Assembly: GCA_903897475.1 (NCBI GenBank)
Contig: CAIUBS010000049.1
Coordinates: 1-6,252 of the forward strand
Reading direction: 5' to 3'
Source of the DNA: an uncultured Actinomycetes bacterium
GTDB lineage: Bacteria > Actinomycetota > Actinomycetes > Nanopelagicales > Nanopelagicaceae
Length of the DNA stretch: 6,252 bases
The notes beneath the pieces were generated by a model. It was not told the origin of the DNA. It did not search any database and saw only the letters and a program-made list of their open reading frames with translations. Position numbers and translations under genes: made by a program. Below, piece after piece: positions 1 through 6,182 of this stretch (its first letter is position 1; each line of letters starts with the position of its first letter).

Positions 1-2
1 TC

Positions 3-455
3 TCCTATAACTTTTACTTCAAATCCACACCCTTTTCACCCTTGCCATACGCACTTGCATTTGCAGCATTAGCTGCATCAGTAGTGGTGGCAACAAATAG
101 AACTCCACCTATTTGGTTACTTACAGCAGCTGCCGCCCTTGGAGTAGCTGCTCATTTTGCCAATGTGCTGAAAGATTTAGATCAAGATCTAACCTCTGGA
201 ATAAAAGGACTGCCACAGTTAATCGGTAAGAAAAATTCCAGGATTGTAGTTAGCATATTATTGATTTTCACAACCCTGCTACTAAATAATGTAAATCCCA
301 ATACGCCTTTATTAGTAATTGGGTTAGCTGCAGCCATAATCACCTCATTTGCGCCAGATAAATTAATCTTTAAAGCTCTTATGATTACAGCAATAGTTGA
401 TTTAACCTTGCTTTTATCTGCAGCAGACTCTCAGATTGGCAGTTTAGTTATTTAA
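3..455 (+). CDS. UbiA-family prenyltransferase, C-terminal part (5' end outside window)
   Basis: This is an integral membrane enzyme of the UbiA superfamily, which joins an isoprenyl diphosphate to an aromatic or other acceptor in the lipid bilayer. The frame is open from the window edge (position 3) to a TAA at 453-455, giving 150 residues. A TTG at 42 could be called as a start, but the residues before it (SYNFYFKSTPFSPLPYA) match the usual actinobacterial UbiA interior, so the gene begins upstream of the window. The second Asp-rich motif, DLDQD, is at nt 174-188 and is followed by GIKGLPQLIGKK, a typical family stretch. Several hydrophobic segments follow. The first Asp motif must lie outside the window. 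The substrate cannot be told: quinone, heme O and other lipid pathways are all possible. The next gene starts 39 nt downstream with no terminator visible between them, so co-transcription is possible. Confidence 0.85.
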   Translation, partial: SYNFYFKSTPFSPLPYALAFAALAASVVVATNRTPPIWLLTAAAALGVAAHFANVLKDLDQDLTSGIKGLPQLIGKKNSRIVVSILLIFTTLLLNNVNPNTPLLVIGLAAAIITSFAPDKLIFKALMITAIVDLTLLLSAADSQIGSLVI

Positions 456-494
456 ATACTTGCAAATTGTAATTATTACTAAGAGTATTGCCGT

Positions 495-1127
495 ATGAGA
501 CGGATAGTTGTATTTCTCTTATCAATTGCAATTTATGCTCCACAAGCATTTAGTAATACAACTTATGCACAAAGTTATGAAGGTTTCATATCAACTTTAA
601 ACTCACTTGAAGTAAAGGGGCGCGCGCCAAAAACCGGATATAGCAGAGCTCAATTTCCCCATTGGTCAGATTTAGATCGAAATGGTTGTGATGCTAGAAA
701 TGATATTTTAAAGCGGGATCTAACAGAGGTTTTATTTAAAGCTGGCACTCGAGATTGCAAAGTACTCTCTGGAGTTTTACTAGATCCATTTAGCAATAAA
801 GTTTTAACCTTTACCAGTGTTAAGTCAGCCGTAGATATAGATCATGTAGTTGCACTATCTAATGCTTGGCAAACAGGGGCTGCCTACTTTGATAGAAATA
901 TAAGATCTCAAATCGCTAATGATCCATTAAATCTGCTGGCAGTAGATGCCAAGTTAAATCGGCAAAAAGGTGATGGAGATGCAGCTACCTGGCTACCACC
1001 AAACAAAGCATTTAGATGTGAATATGTATCACGCCAGGTTAGCGTTAAAGCTAAGTACTCACTTTGGGTTACCCCACCAGAGAAAGAGGCAATTACCAGA
1101 GTCTTGAATCAATGTATCGGGCAGTAA
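495..1127 (+). CDS. Secreted HNH-family nuclease (DUF1524/GmrSD C-terminal-like)
   Basis: This is a predicted exported endonuclease of 210 aa. Residues 1-20 or 1-25 form a signal peptide: MRR, then a hydrophobic core VVFLLSIAIYA, with plausible cleavage after AFS or TYA. The mature part has the pattern of actinobacterial secreted HNH proteins: YSRAQFPHW near 49-57, then D116-H117 in the DIDHVVAL motif (the metal-binding first half of HNH). This is followed by NDPLNLLAV with N146 and by LNRQKGDGD with N155 and K158. Four cysteines (65, 88, 175, 207) could form two disulfides, which fits life outside the cytoplasm. Family members generally cut DNA nonspecifically. A role in scavenging external DNA for phosphate or nucleotides is my inference. 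The ATG at 495 is chosen because it gives the full signal peptide; only a weak AAGAG (481-485) precedes it. The next gene follows after 26 nt. Confidence 0.85.
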   Translation: MRRIVVFLLSIAIYAPQAFSNTTYAQSYEGFISTLNSLEVKGRAPKTGYSRAQFPHWSDLDRNGCDARNDILKRDLTEVLFKAGTRDCKVLSGVLLDPFSNKVLTFTSVKSAVDIDHVVALSNAWQTGAAYFDRNIRSQIANDPLNLLAVDAKLNRQKGDGDAATWLPPNKAFRCEYVSRQVSVKAKYSLWVTPPEKEAITRVLNQCIGQ

Positions 1128-1153
1128 CTTACTTACTTGGATAGAGTTGACAT

Positions 1154-1882
1154 ATGTGTGGCAGATACGCGCTTAATATCTCAGGCGATGATCTAGCTGT
1201 AGAGTTTGCAGCAGGTATAAAAGATGCCTCATTTACCTCAAGAAATTGGAATATCTCACCTACCACATCAATTCCATTTATAAATGCTCAAGATAATCAA
1301 GGTATTAATCGGAGTATAAATACGGCAAGTTGGGGATTAATCCCCTCCTGGGCAAAGGATGCAAGTAGGCAGAGCAATGCCATTAATGCTCGCGTTGAAT
1401 CAGTGGCCGATAAGCCAACCTTTAGAGCAGCTTTTAGAGCAAGAAGATGTTTAATTCCAGTAACTGGCTACTACGAGTGGGCAACTGAGTTGGGCAGTTA
1501 TAAACCAAAGCAGCCCTTTTATATCTCAAGCAGTGATAAATCCACCTTAGCTATAGCTGGAATATATGAGAGCTGGATTAATCCAGAAATTAATCAGCCA
1601 ATTACCACTGCAGCAATAATTACAAGAGCTGCTTTAGGAAAGTTAATCCCAATTCATAATCGAATGCCGGTTATCTTGCCAAAATCGTTGTGGTCAACTT
1701 GGTTAAGTAGTGCCCAACTTGAAAAAGATGAGGTTAATGATTATTTGAATATGATTGATCTACCCACTTCAGATCAACAGTTAACCTTTTGGCCAGTTTC
1801 AGATGAGGTAAATAATGCTAGAAATACTGGGGAGCAATTAGCTAAAGAAATAGAGTTACCACCAGCGGCTACACTTTTTTAA
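1154..1882 (+). CDS. yedK: SRAP-domain abasic-site processing protein (YedK/HMCES family)
   Basis: This protein covalently traps abasic sites in single-stranded DNA through a thiazolidine link to its N-terminal cysteine, protecting them from strand cleavage. The N-terminus MCGRYAL fixes the start at 1154: Met removal exposes Cys2, the catalytic residue. Other family hallmarks are in order: WNISPT (N33), the WGLIPSWA segment at 60-67, NARVES with N78 and R80 (matching E. coli N75 and R77), GYYEW with E108 (E. coli E105) and HNRMPVIL with H168 (E. coli H160). The 242-aa length is near the family norm, so the gene looks intact. SRAP genes are known to cluster with bacterial SOS and translesion genes, and here the next operon is the LexA-controlled DUF6504-dnaE2 pair. 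No LexA box lies before this gene, so its own damage induction is not shown. The T-runs at its 3' end have no stem before them. Confidence 0.95.
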   Translation: MCGRYALNISGDDLAVEFAAGIKDASFTSRNWNISPTTSIPFINAQDNQGINRSINTASWGLIPSWAKDASRQSNAINARVESVADKPTFRAAFRARRCLIPVTGYYEWATELGSYKPKQPFYISSSDKSTLAIAGIYESWINPEINQPITTAAIITRAALGKLIPIHNRMPVILPKSLWSTWLSSAQLEKDEVNDYLNMIDLPTSDQQLTFWPVSDEVNNARNTGEQLAKEIELPPAATLF

Positions 1883-1986
1883 ATTAATGTTTTTTGACAG
1901 CAAAAATACAACAGGCAGCAGCTAGCTTTATAAAGTAACTTGGCCACTTGCCAGTTGTCAGTGGGGTTTAGTATCTTATCGAACAA
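1883..1986. other. Intergenic control region between yedK and the SOS operon
   Basis: This gap of about 100 nt holds two T/A-rich runs just after the yedK stop. It also contains a small imperfect hairpin, AACTTGGC (1937-1944) against GCCAGTT (1950-1956) with one bulged base. The hairpin is not followed by a T-run, so I do not call it a terminator. The promoter and SOS box listed separately occupy the right-hand end. I see no small gene here. Read-through from yedK into the SOS operon cannot be excluded. Confidence 0.5.
1948..1977 (+). promoter_or_regulatory. Predicted promoter of the DUF6504-dnaE2 operon
   Basis: TTGCCA at 1948-1953 matches the -35 consensus at five of six positions. After an 18-nt spacer comes TATCTT at 1972-1977, a TANNNT-type -10 element matching four of six. 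Transcription would start near 1984-1985, only two or three bases before the ATG at 1987, giving a leaderless or nearly leaderless mRNA, a common arrangement in Actinobacteria. The downstream LexA box covers this predicted start point. An alternative pair (TTGTCA 1955-1960 with TATCGA 1977-1982) is possible, but it would start transcription within the start codon, so I prefer the first. Confidence 0.5.
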
Positions 1987-1994
1987 ATGTTCGA
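1979..1994. promoter_or_regulatory. LexA-binding SOS box
   Basis: The 16-bp sequence TCGAACAAATGTTCGA is a perfect TCGAAC/GTTCGA inverted repeat with a 4-nt centre. It matches the LexA box known from mycobacteria and other Actinobacteria. It overlaps the predicted transcription start and contains the ATG (1987-1989) of the following gene. LexA bound here should block initiation at the adjacent promoter, with induction after RecA-stimulated LexA cleavage. I found no second copy of this palindrome by eye. Confidence 0.93.
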
Positions 1995-2307
1995 ACGCAA
2001 ATTAGCCACTCAATCTAGTTCAAAGCCGCCTGCGCAAATCTGCCAGGTCGGCACAGAAGGTGTGCCAGTTGAGTTTATTTATCAGGGGATTAGATTTCAT
2101 ATTAATCAAGTATTAAGTAATTACCTGCAAACAAATCAATGGTGGAAAGAGATTGATAGCAACGGTATTGATGATCAAGTAAGTGAGCAGGTAAGCAAAA
2201 TCTGGCAGGTTGAGGCAGCGCCAATTGGTGCGATTACTACCTTTGAGATTGAGTACAACCAAAGTAGTAAGCAGTGGCAGATTAGATCTACCTCAAGAAG
2301 CAAGTAG
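1987..2307 (+). CDS. DUF6504-like small protein, first gene of the SOS operon
   Basis: This is a 106-aa cytoplasmic protein with no signal or membrane segment. The core PVEFIYQGIRFHINQVLSNY at 27-46, the following QWWKEI at 51-56 and a C-terminal FEIEY...WQIRS strand pattern fit the DUF6504 family. In many Actinobacteria that family is encoded between imuB and dnaE2. Its molecular function is not established; operon position suggests a helper in translesion synthesis. The start is secure: an in-frame TAG lies at 1969-1971 and no other ATG, GTG or TTG intervenes before 1987, so translation must begin inside the SOS box, without room for a Shine-Dalgarno sequence. An internal GTG at 2062 would remove only the variable N-terminus. 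The gene ends in tandem stops (TAG TAG, 2305-2310), and the second directly abuts the dnaE2 ATG, implying translational coupling. Family assignment is by recalled pattern, not by a profile search. Confidence 0.75.
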   Translation: MFERKLATQSSSKPPAQICQVGTEGVPVEFIYQGIRFHINQVLSNYLQTNQWWKEIDSNGIDDQVSEQVSKIWQVEAAPIGAITTFEIEYNQSSKQWQIRSTSRSK

Positions 2308-2310
2308 TAG

Positions 2311-5300
2311 ATGAAAAATCAATTTACCCACCTATCAGTATCTAGTGGTTACTCCTTTAAGTATGGCACTAGCCACCCACAGGATTTAGTTGCTAAAGCT
2401 GCTGAGCTTGGGATGAGTAGGTTGGCATTAACTGATTATGAAAATATGGCAGGTGCAGTTGTATTTGCTAAAGCTTGTGAACAATATGGCATAACTCCAA
2501 TACTTGGAGTTAATTTAGGATTTATTCAAAAATCAGATCGTATTACCTTACTTGCCCAAAGTGGCAAATTATCTTCACTTTATCGATTACTTACTGCAGT
2601 AAATACAAATAATTGTGATGGGGTATTAAGTATTGAAATCTTAGAGCGGTTTTATCAATACTCATCTGATCTACTACTACTTCATGGTCCAGCCTCATCA
2701 GTATTAAAAAATCTAGTAGCTAGAAAAGAAAAGGCTGCGTTAAATACCTTTAAGTTAAGTAGTAAGTACTTTGCTAATACTGCAATTGAGTGTGTTAGCC
2801 ATTTAATGCGGCCAGATCACCCATACTCAAGTGCAAATGCAGCTAGGGCTTATAGCTTTGCAGTAAACAACCAATTACCTGCAGTATTAACAAATCAGGT
2901 GAGAATGAAGGATGCTAGTGATGGCCCAATTGCTGATCTATTAGATGCTAGTAGAAAGTTAGTCTTATTAAGTGATGCCAGTGTCGAGCGGGGTAATAAT
3001 CAGGGTTACTTAAAAGATAGTGATCAGATGTATCAGGTAGCACAACAGATTGCCCAAGCAGCTGGGGCAATTAATGGCCAGCACCTATTAGATACCACCG
3101 CCTTATGGGCAGATATGGCTAGCTTGTCGGTAAGGAATGAGATCGGCGTAGGTGGCATACATCTGCCGGAGTCAAAGTTATTTGGTGCAAATAACCAGCA
3201 GCAATTAGTAACTCAACTACAACAAAAAGCTAGTAATCAAATTGATTACTACTACCCACCTGTTATGTATAACCAGGTCTTAAATCGGCTATCCCAAGAG
3301 ATTGAGATTATTAATAAATTAGGTTTTGCCTCCTACTTTCTAACAGTTGCAGATATTGTCGATGGCGCAAAACAATTAGGGATCAGAGTTGCAGCACGCG
3401 GTAGCGCAGCTGGATCACTAACCTGCCATCTACTTGGTATCTCTGAGGTAGATCCAATTAGTAATGATTTATTAATGGAGCGATTTTGCTCAGCTGAGCG
3501 AAATGAATTACCTGATATTGATATTGATGTGGAATCAGATCGCAGGTATGAAATATATGACTTAATCTTTAATAAGTATGGGGATAAAAATTGGCATAAT
3601 CCGAATAATCTATCAAGGTGTGCCACGGTGGCGATGGTGGAGCGATATCGCGCTCGCCATGCTATCCGTGATGTTGGCGCAGCACTTGGTGTTGATCCAA
3701 CTCAAATTGATTTACTAGCAAAATCTATGCCTCATATTAGTGCTAGAAATATTGGCAATGCCATAAAGCAATTACCAGAGTTAAAAAGATTAGATTTATC
3801 TGCACCAAAAATTAAAGCCACAATCAGTCTAGCTATGCGGCTAGACAAGCTACCTAGACACTTATCAATGCATCCATGCGCGGTGGTGATATCAGATTTG
3901 AGCATGCAAAATTACGCACCAAGTACTATCAATCAAAGTAATTATCCAATGCTTACCTTTGATAAAGATGATGTTGAAGATCTTGGGTTTTTAAAGCTAG
4001 ATGTATTGGGTGTAAGAATGCAATCTGCTATTGCTTACACCTTAAAGCAGGTAGCAGCAGTTGAAGAAAAAGAGTTAGATATAAATAAGATCCCATTAGA
4101 TGATCCATTAACCTTTGATCTAATTAGATCAACTAGAACCATTGGTTTATTTCAGGTAGAAAGTCCAGGCCAGCGCGAGTTAGTTGGCAAGTTAGCCCCA
4201 GATCAATTTAGTGATTTAGTTATTGGTATCTCCCTATTTAGGCCAGGGCCAATTAAATCCGAGATGATTACACCATTTCTAAATGCAAGGCATGGCATGA
4301 CTAAAGCCACATTTATTGATAAGGATTTAGCACCACTTCTTTTGCAGACCCAAGGGGTAGTGGTATTTCATGAGCAGGTAATACAAATTATCTCAATTAT
4401 GACTGGATCTAGTTATGGCGCAGCAGATCAGATGCGCAGAAATCTTGGTAATAAAGAGGGTGCGCAAAAAGTTTGTGATTGGTTTTACTCTCTCGCTGCA
4501 GCTCGTGGTTATAGCAAAGTGGTTGTAGATAAGTGTTGGCAGATTTTGGCAGATTTTGCCTCATTTGGTTTTTGTAAGGCACATGCATCAGCTTTTGCTT
4601 TAACTACATATCAATCGGCATATCTTAAAACTCATCACACTGCAGCTTTTTTAGCATCAGTTTTAACTCATGAGCCAGGGATGTATCCAAAGCGATTAAT
4701 AATTGATGAAGCACGTCAGTGGGGAATAAAAATACTGCCAATTGATATTAATAAATCTAAGTTAGGTTATCAGGTAGAAAAGGTTGATAAAGATAGTAAG
4801 GCTTATCGTTATCAATCACCTAACACTATTTCAACTGGAAAAGTATTATCCCTACCTGATGCATCAGGTTATGCAATCCGAGTTGGCTTAGCTGATATTG
4901 CTGGTATTTCAAAGGATGAGATTAAATCCATAATTACTAATCGACCCTATACAGATTTAGCAGATTTTACTTACCGCTCAGGTGCGCACTGGCCAACTAC
5001 TCAATTACTAGTAGAGATTGGAGCATTTGATCAATTACATGGCATCAATCAAGATAGTAAGTTAAATCGAAGAGATTTATATATTCATTTAAGTGAGCTA
5101 AAGCAATTAAATGCTGGTAAATCTAGCGCTGGCCAATTATCTCTTGCACTATCTCCTGGGCAGATAGATAGCTTAGGACTACCTGATATAACTAAGTCAG
5201 AGCAAGTAAGTAGTGAGCTGCAAAACTTAGGTATCGATATTACCGAGCACCTACTAAAGCAGTACGCACCATTTCTAGATGCAATGGGGGTTTGTAAATC

Positions 5301-5625
5301 AAGTAATTTAGTAAAACTAAGATCAAACCAGCAGGTATTAGTAGTTGGAGCAAAGGTTGCACTTCAATCACCACCGATTAGAAGTGGCAAAAGAGTTTTA
5401 TTTCTAACATTAGAGGATGGTTTTGGTTGTAGTGATTTAACCTTTTTTGAAGATGCCCAACAAAGTTATGCTCATATTATTAAAGGTAATAATCTAATTT
5501 TGGCAAAAGGAGTAGTACGCAGAACTGGGGCTAGGGGAGTATCAATTAGAGCAAGTGCTGCTTGGCCATTAGATCAGCTTTATCAAGATTGGTTAAAACA
5601 ACAGGTAGTAGGGCAAAGTATTTAG
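2311..5625 (+). CDS. dnaE2: Error-prone DNA polymerase DnaE2 (C-family, SOS translesion polymerase)
   Basis: This 1104-aa protein is close to the usual length of actinobacterial DnaE2. It copies damaged DNA in the cytoplasm as part of the SOS mutasome. Domains in order: PHP (about 1-210), palm with ARGSAAGS (362-369), LPDIDIDVES with catalytic D402 and D404, and KLDVLG with the third catalytic D564. Next come fingers with FRPGP (643-647), FHEQVIQI (686-693) and GFCKAHASAF, then helix-hairpin-helix (about 858-890) and an OB fold (about 1007-1085). The DIDVES and HEPGMYPKRL segments mark DnaE2 rather than replicative DnaE1. The PHP metal site is badly eroded: HxHxH is HLSVS (H7 kept, S9, S11), LTDH is LTDY (Y43), the usual Glu is N68 and TND is TNQ (Q196), so PHP nuclease activity is unlikely. 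QLSLAL at 942-947 resembles a sliding-clamp-binding motif. The ATG follows tandem stops of the upstream gene, with only a weak AAGAAG at 2295-2300. Expression should follow the SOS box at 1979-1994. Confidence 0.96.
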   Translation: MKNQFTHLSVSSGYSFKYGTSHPQDLVAKAAELGMSRLALTDYENMAGAVVFAKACEQYGITPILGVNLGFIQKSDRITLLAQSGKLSSLYRLLTAVNTNNCDGVLSIEILERFYQYSSDLLLLHGPASSVLKNLVARKEKAALNTFKLSSKYFANTAIECVSHLMRPDHPYSSANAARAYSFAVNNQLPAVLTNQVRMKDASDGPIADLLDASRKLVLLSDASVERGNNQGYLKDSDQMYQVAQQIAQAAGAINGQHLLDTTALWADMASLSVRNEIGVGGIHLPESKLFGANNQQQLVTQLQQKASNQIDYYYPPVMYNQVLNRLSQEIEIINKLGFASYFLTVADIVDGAKQLGIRVAARGSAAGSLTCHLLGISEVDPISNDLLMERFCSAERNELPDIDIDVESDRRYEIYDLIFNKYGDKNWHNPNNLSRCATVAMVERYRARHAIRDVGAALGVDPTQIDLLAKSMPHISARNIGNAIKQLPELKRLDLSAPKIKATISLAMRLDKLPRHLSMHPCAVVISDLSMQNYAPSTINQSNYPMLTFDKDDVEDLGFLKLDVLGVRMQSAIAYTLKQVAAVEEKELDINKIPLDDPLTFDLIRSTRTIGLFQVESPGQRELVGKLAPDQFSDLVIGISLFRPGPIKSEMITPFLNARHGMTKATFIDKDLAPLLLQTQGVVVFHEQVIQIISIMTGSSYGAADQMRRNLGNKEGAQKVCDWFYSLAAARGYSKVVVDKCWQILADFASFGFCKAHASAFALTTYQSAYLKTHHTAAFLASVLTHEPGMYPKRLIIDEARQWGIKILPIDINKSKLGYQVEKVDKDSKAYRYQSPNTISTGKVLSLPDASGYAIRVGLADIAGISKDEIKSIITNRPYTDLADFTYRSGAHWPTTQLLVEIGAFDQLHGINQDSKLNRRDLYIHLSELKQLNAGKSSAGQLSLALSPGQIDSLGLPDITKSEQVSSELQNLGIDITEHLLKQYAPFLDAMGVCKSSNLVKLRSNQQVLVVGAKVALQSPPIRSGKRVLFLTLEDGFGCSDLTFFEDAQQSYAHIIKGNNLILAKGVVRRTGARGVSIRASAAWPLDQLYQDWLKQQVVGQSI

Positions 5626-5756
5626 ATTAAATACAAATTCGTCATATTCTAAGCAAAGGAGCGTAAAAGGTAGGCAAGTTCACAAAAACTTTCACCAAAA
5701 TTCAGATTGCAAGAGCAGGAAAATCAAAGTCTTTAAACTAAACTTATCTCTACCTA

Positions 5757-5775
5757 AGGATGAGAATCACATCCT
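5757..5775 (+). promoter_or_regulatory. Leader hairpin upstream of the small membrane-protein gene
   Basis: AGGATG (5757-5762) and CATCCT (5770-5775) form a perfect 6-bp inverted repeat around a 7-nt loop. It ends 22 nt before the ATG at 5798 and 11 nt before its Shine-Dalgarno sequence. No T-run follows, so it is not an intrinsic terminator. It could stabilise the mRNA leader or be a protein-binding site. Just upstream are two overlapping TANNNT-type -10 candidates, TAAACT at 5734-5739 and 5739-5744, without a well-spaced -35. The rest of the 5626-5797 gap shows no convincing terminator for dnaE2. Confidence 0.35.
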
Positions 5776-5786
5776 AATAAATAAAT

Positions 5787-5790
5787 GGAG
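5787..5790 (+). promoter_or_regulatory. Shine-Dalgarno site deciding the start at 5798
   Basis: GGAG lies seven bases before the ATG at 5798, an ideal spacing. It is the clearest ribosome-binding site in front of any supported gene in this window. It fixes the start of the small membrane protein and suggests efficient translation. Confidence 0.75.
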
Positions 5791-5797
5791 AATCAAT

Positions 5798-6175
5798 ATG
5801 AATGAAGAAGAATTAATCGAAACCTGGAACAAGCAAAGAGCACAGATTATCTCTGCTCAAATGCAACCAGTATTAGTTTTAATTGCAACCTTTGTGCTTT
5901 CAGCACTTGGTTACTTTGATAAGGCAACTGATGAAGCTAAGTACTTCGCACTTGTGGTAGTTGCAGTAACTGGAATTTTGACTACCTTAAATCAATACGC
6001 TGCCATCCGCGAAGGTGAAGCAGTATGTGATGATCTTGCTAAGGTTGCAAAGAAGAGCGCACTTGCTACAAAAATTGCAAGCTCACGTTCCTTCGTATCA
6101 GCAACAGCTGCTTTGATCGTAGTACTAGATATCGTGGTATTTGTGGTTGCATACCTTGCTATCTTTGGTATGTAA
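5798..6175 (+). CDS. Small three-helix membrane protein, function unknown
   Basis: I do not recognise this 125-aa protein. It has an acidic then mixed-charge N-terminus (MNEEELIETWNKQR), a hydrophobic segment at about 24-40, a second at about 48-64, a charged cytoplasmic-looking loop or helix at 70-97 rich in Lys, Asp and Glu, and a third hydrophobic segment at about 98-123. There is no signal peptidase site, lipobox or catalytic motif that I can see. The central charged stretch (REGEAVCDDLAKVAKK) could be an amphipathic or coiled-coil helix. Codon use differs from dnaE2: all four Tyr codons are TAC and six of seven Lys codons are AAG, together with a good Shine-Dalgarno sequence, which fits a well-expressed gene. 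It has its own leader region and is followed by a strong terminator at 6208-6238, so it is probably its own transcription unit. It is not obviously linked to DNA repair. Confidence 0.8.
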   Translation: MNEEELIETWNKQRAQIISAQMQPVLVLIATFVLSALGYFDKATDEAKYFALVVVAVTGILTTLNQYAAIREGEAVCDDLAKVAKKSALATKIASSRSFVSATAALIVVLDIVVFVVAYLAIFGM

Positions 6176-6182
6176 TTAAGCA

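Noticed and set aside
42..44. TTG as start codon of the first gene
   Set aside because: The frame is open to the window edge, and the residues before it match the interior of actinobacterial UbiA proteins, so it is an internal Leu codon.
1874..1897. Two T-runs at the yedK stop as an intrinsic terminator
   Set aside because: No GC-containing stem precedes either run.
1937..1964. Hairpins between yedK and the SOS promoter as a terminator
   Set aside because: The best stem has a bulge and is followed by mixed sequence with no T-run; it also overlaps the predicted -35 element.
3333..3626. Minus-strand ORF of 97 aa
   Set aside because: It lies fully inside the conserved palm region of dnaE2, which has clear family motifs on the + strand. 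Its translation shows no recognisable domain.
4536..4558. Tandem 10-bp direct repeat (TTGGCAGATT twice plus TTG) in dnaE2, a possible slippage switch
   Set aside because: The encoded residues WQILADFASFGF fit the DnaE2 family in this segment, and only about two copies exist, so there is no sign of a phase-variation tract.
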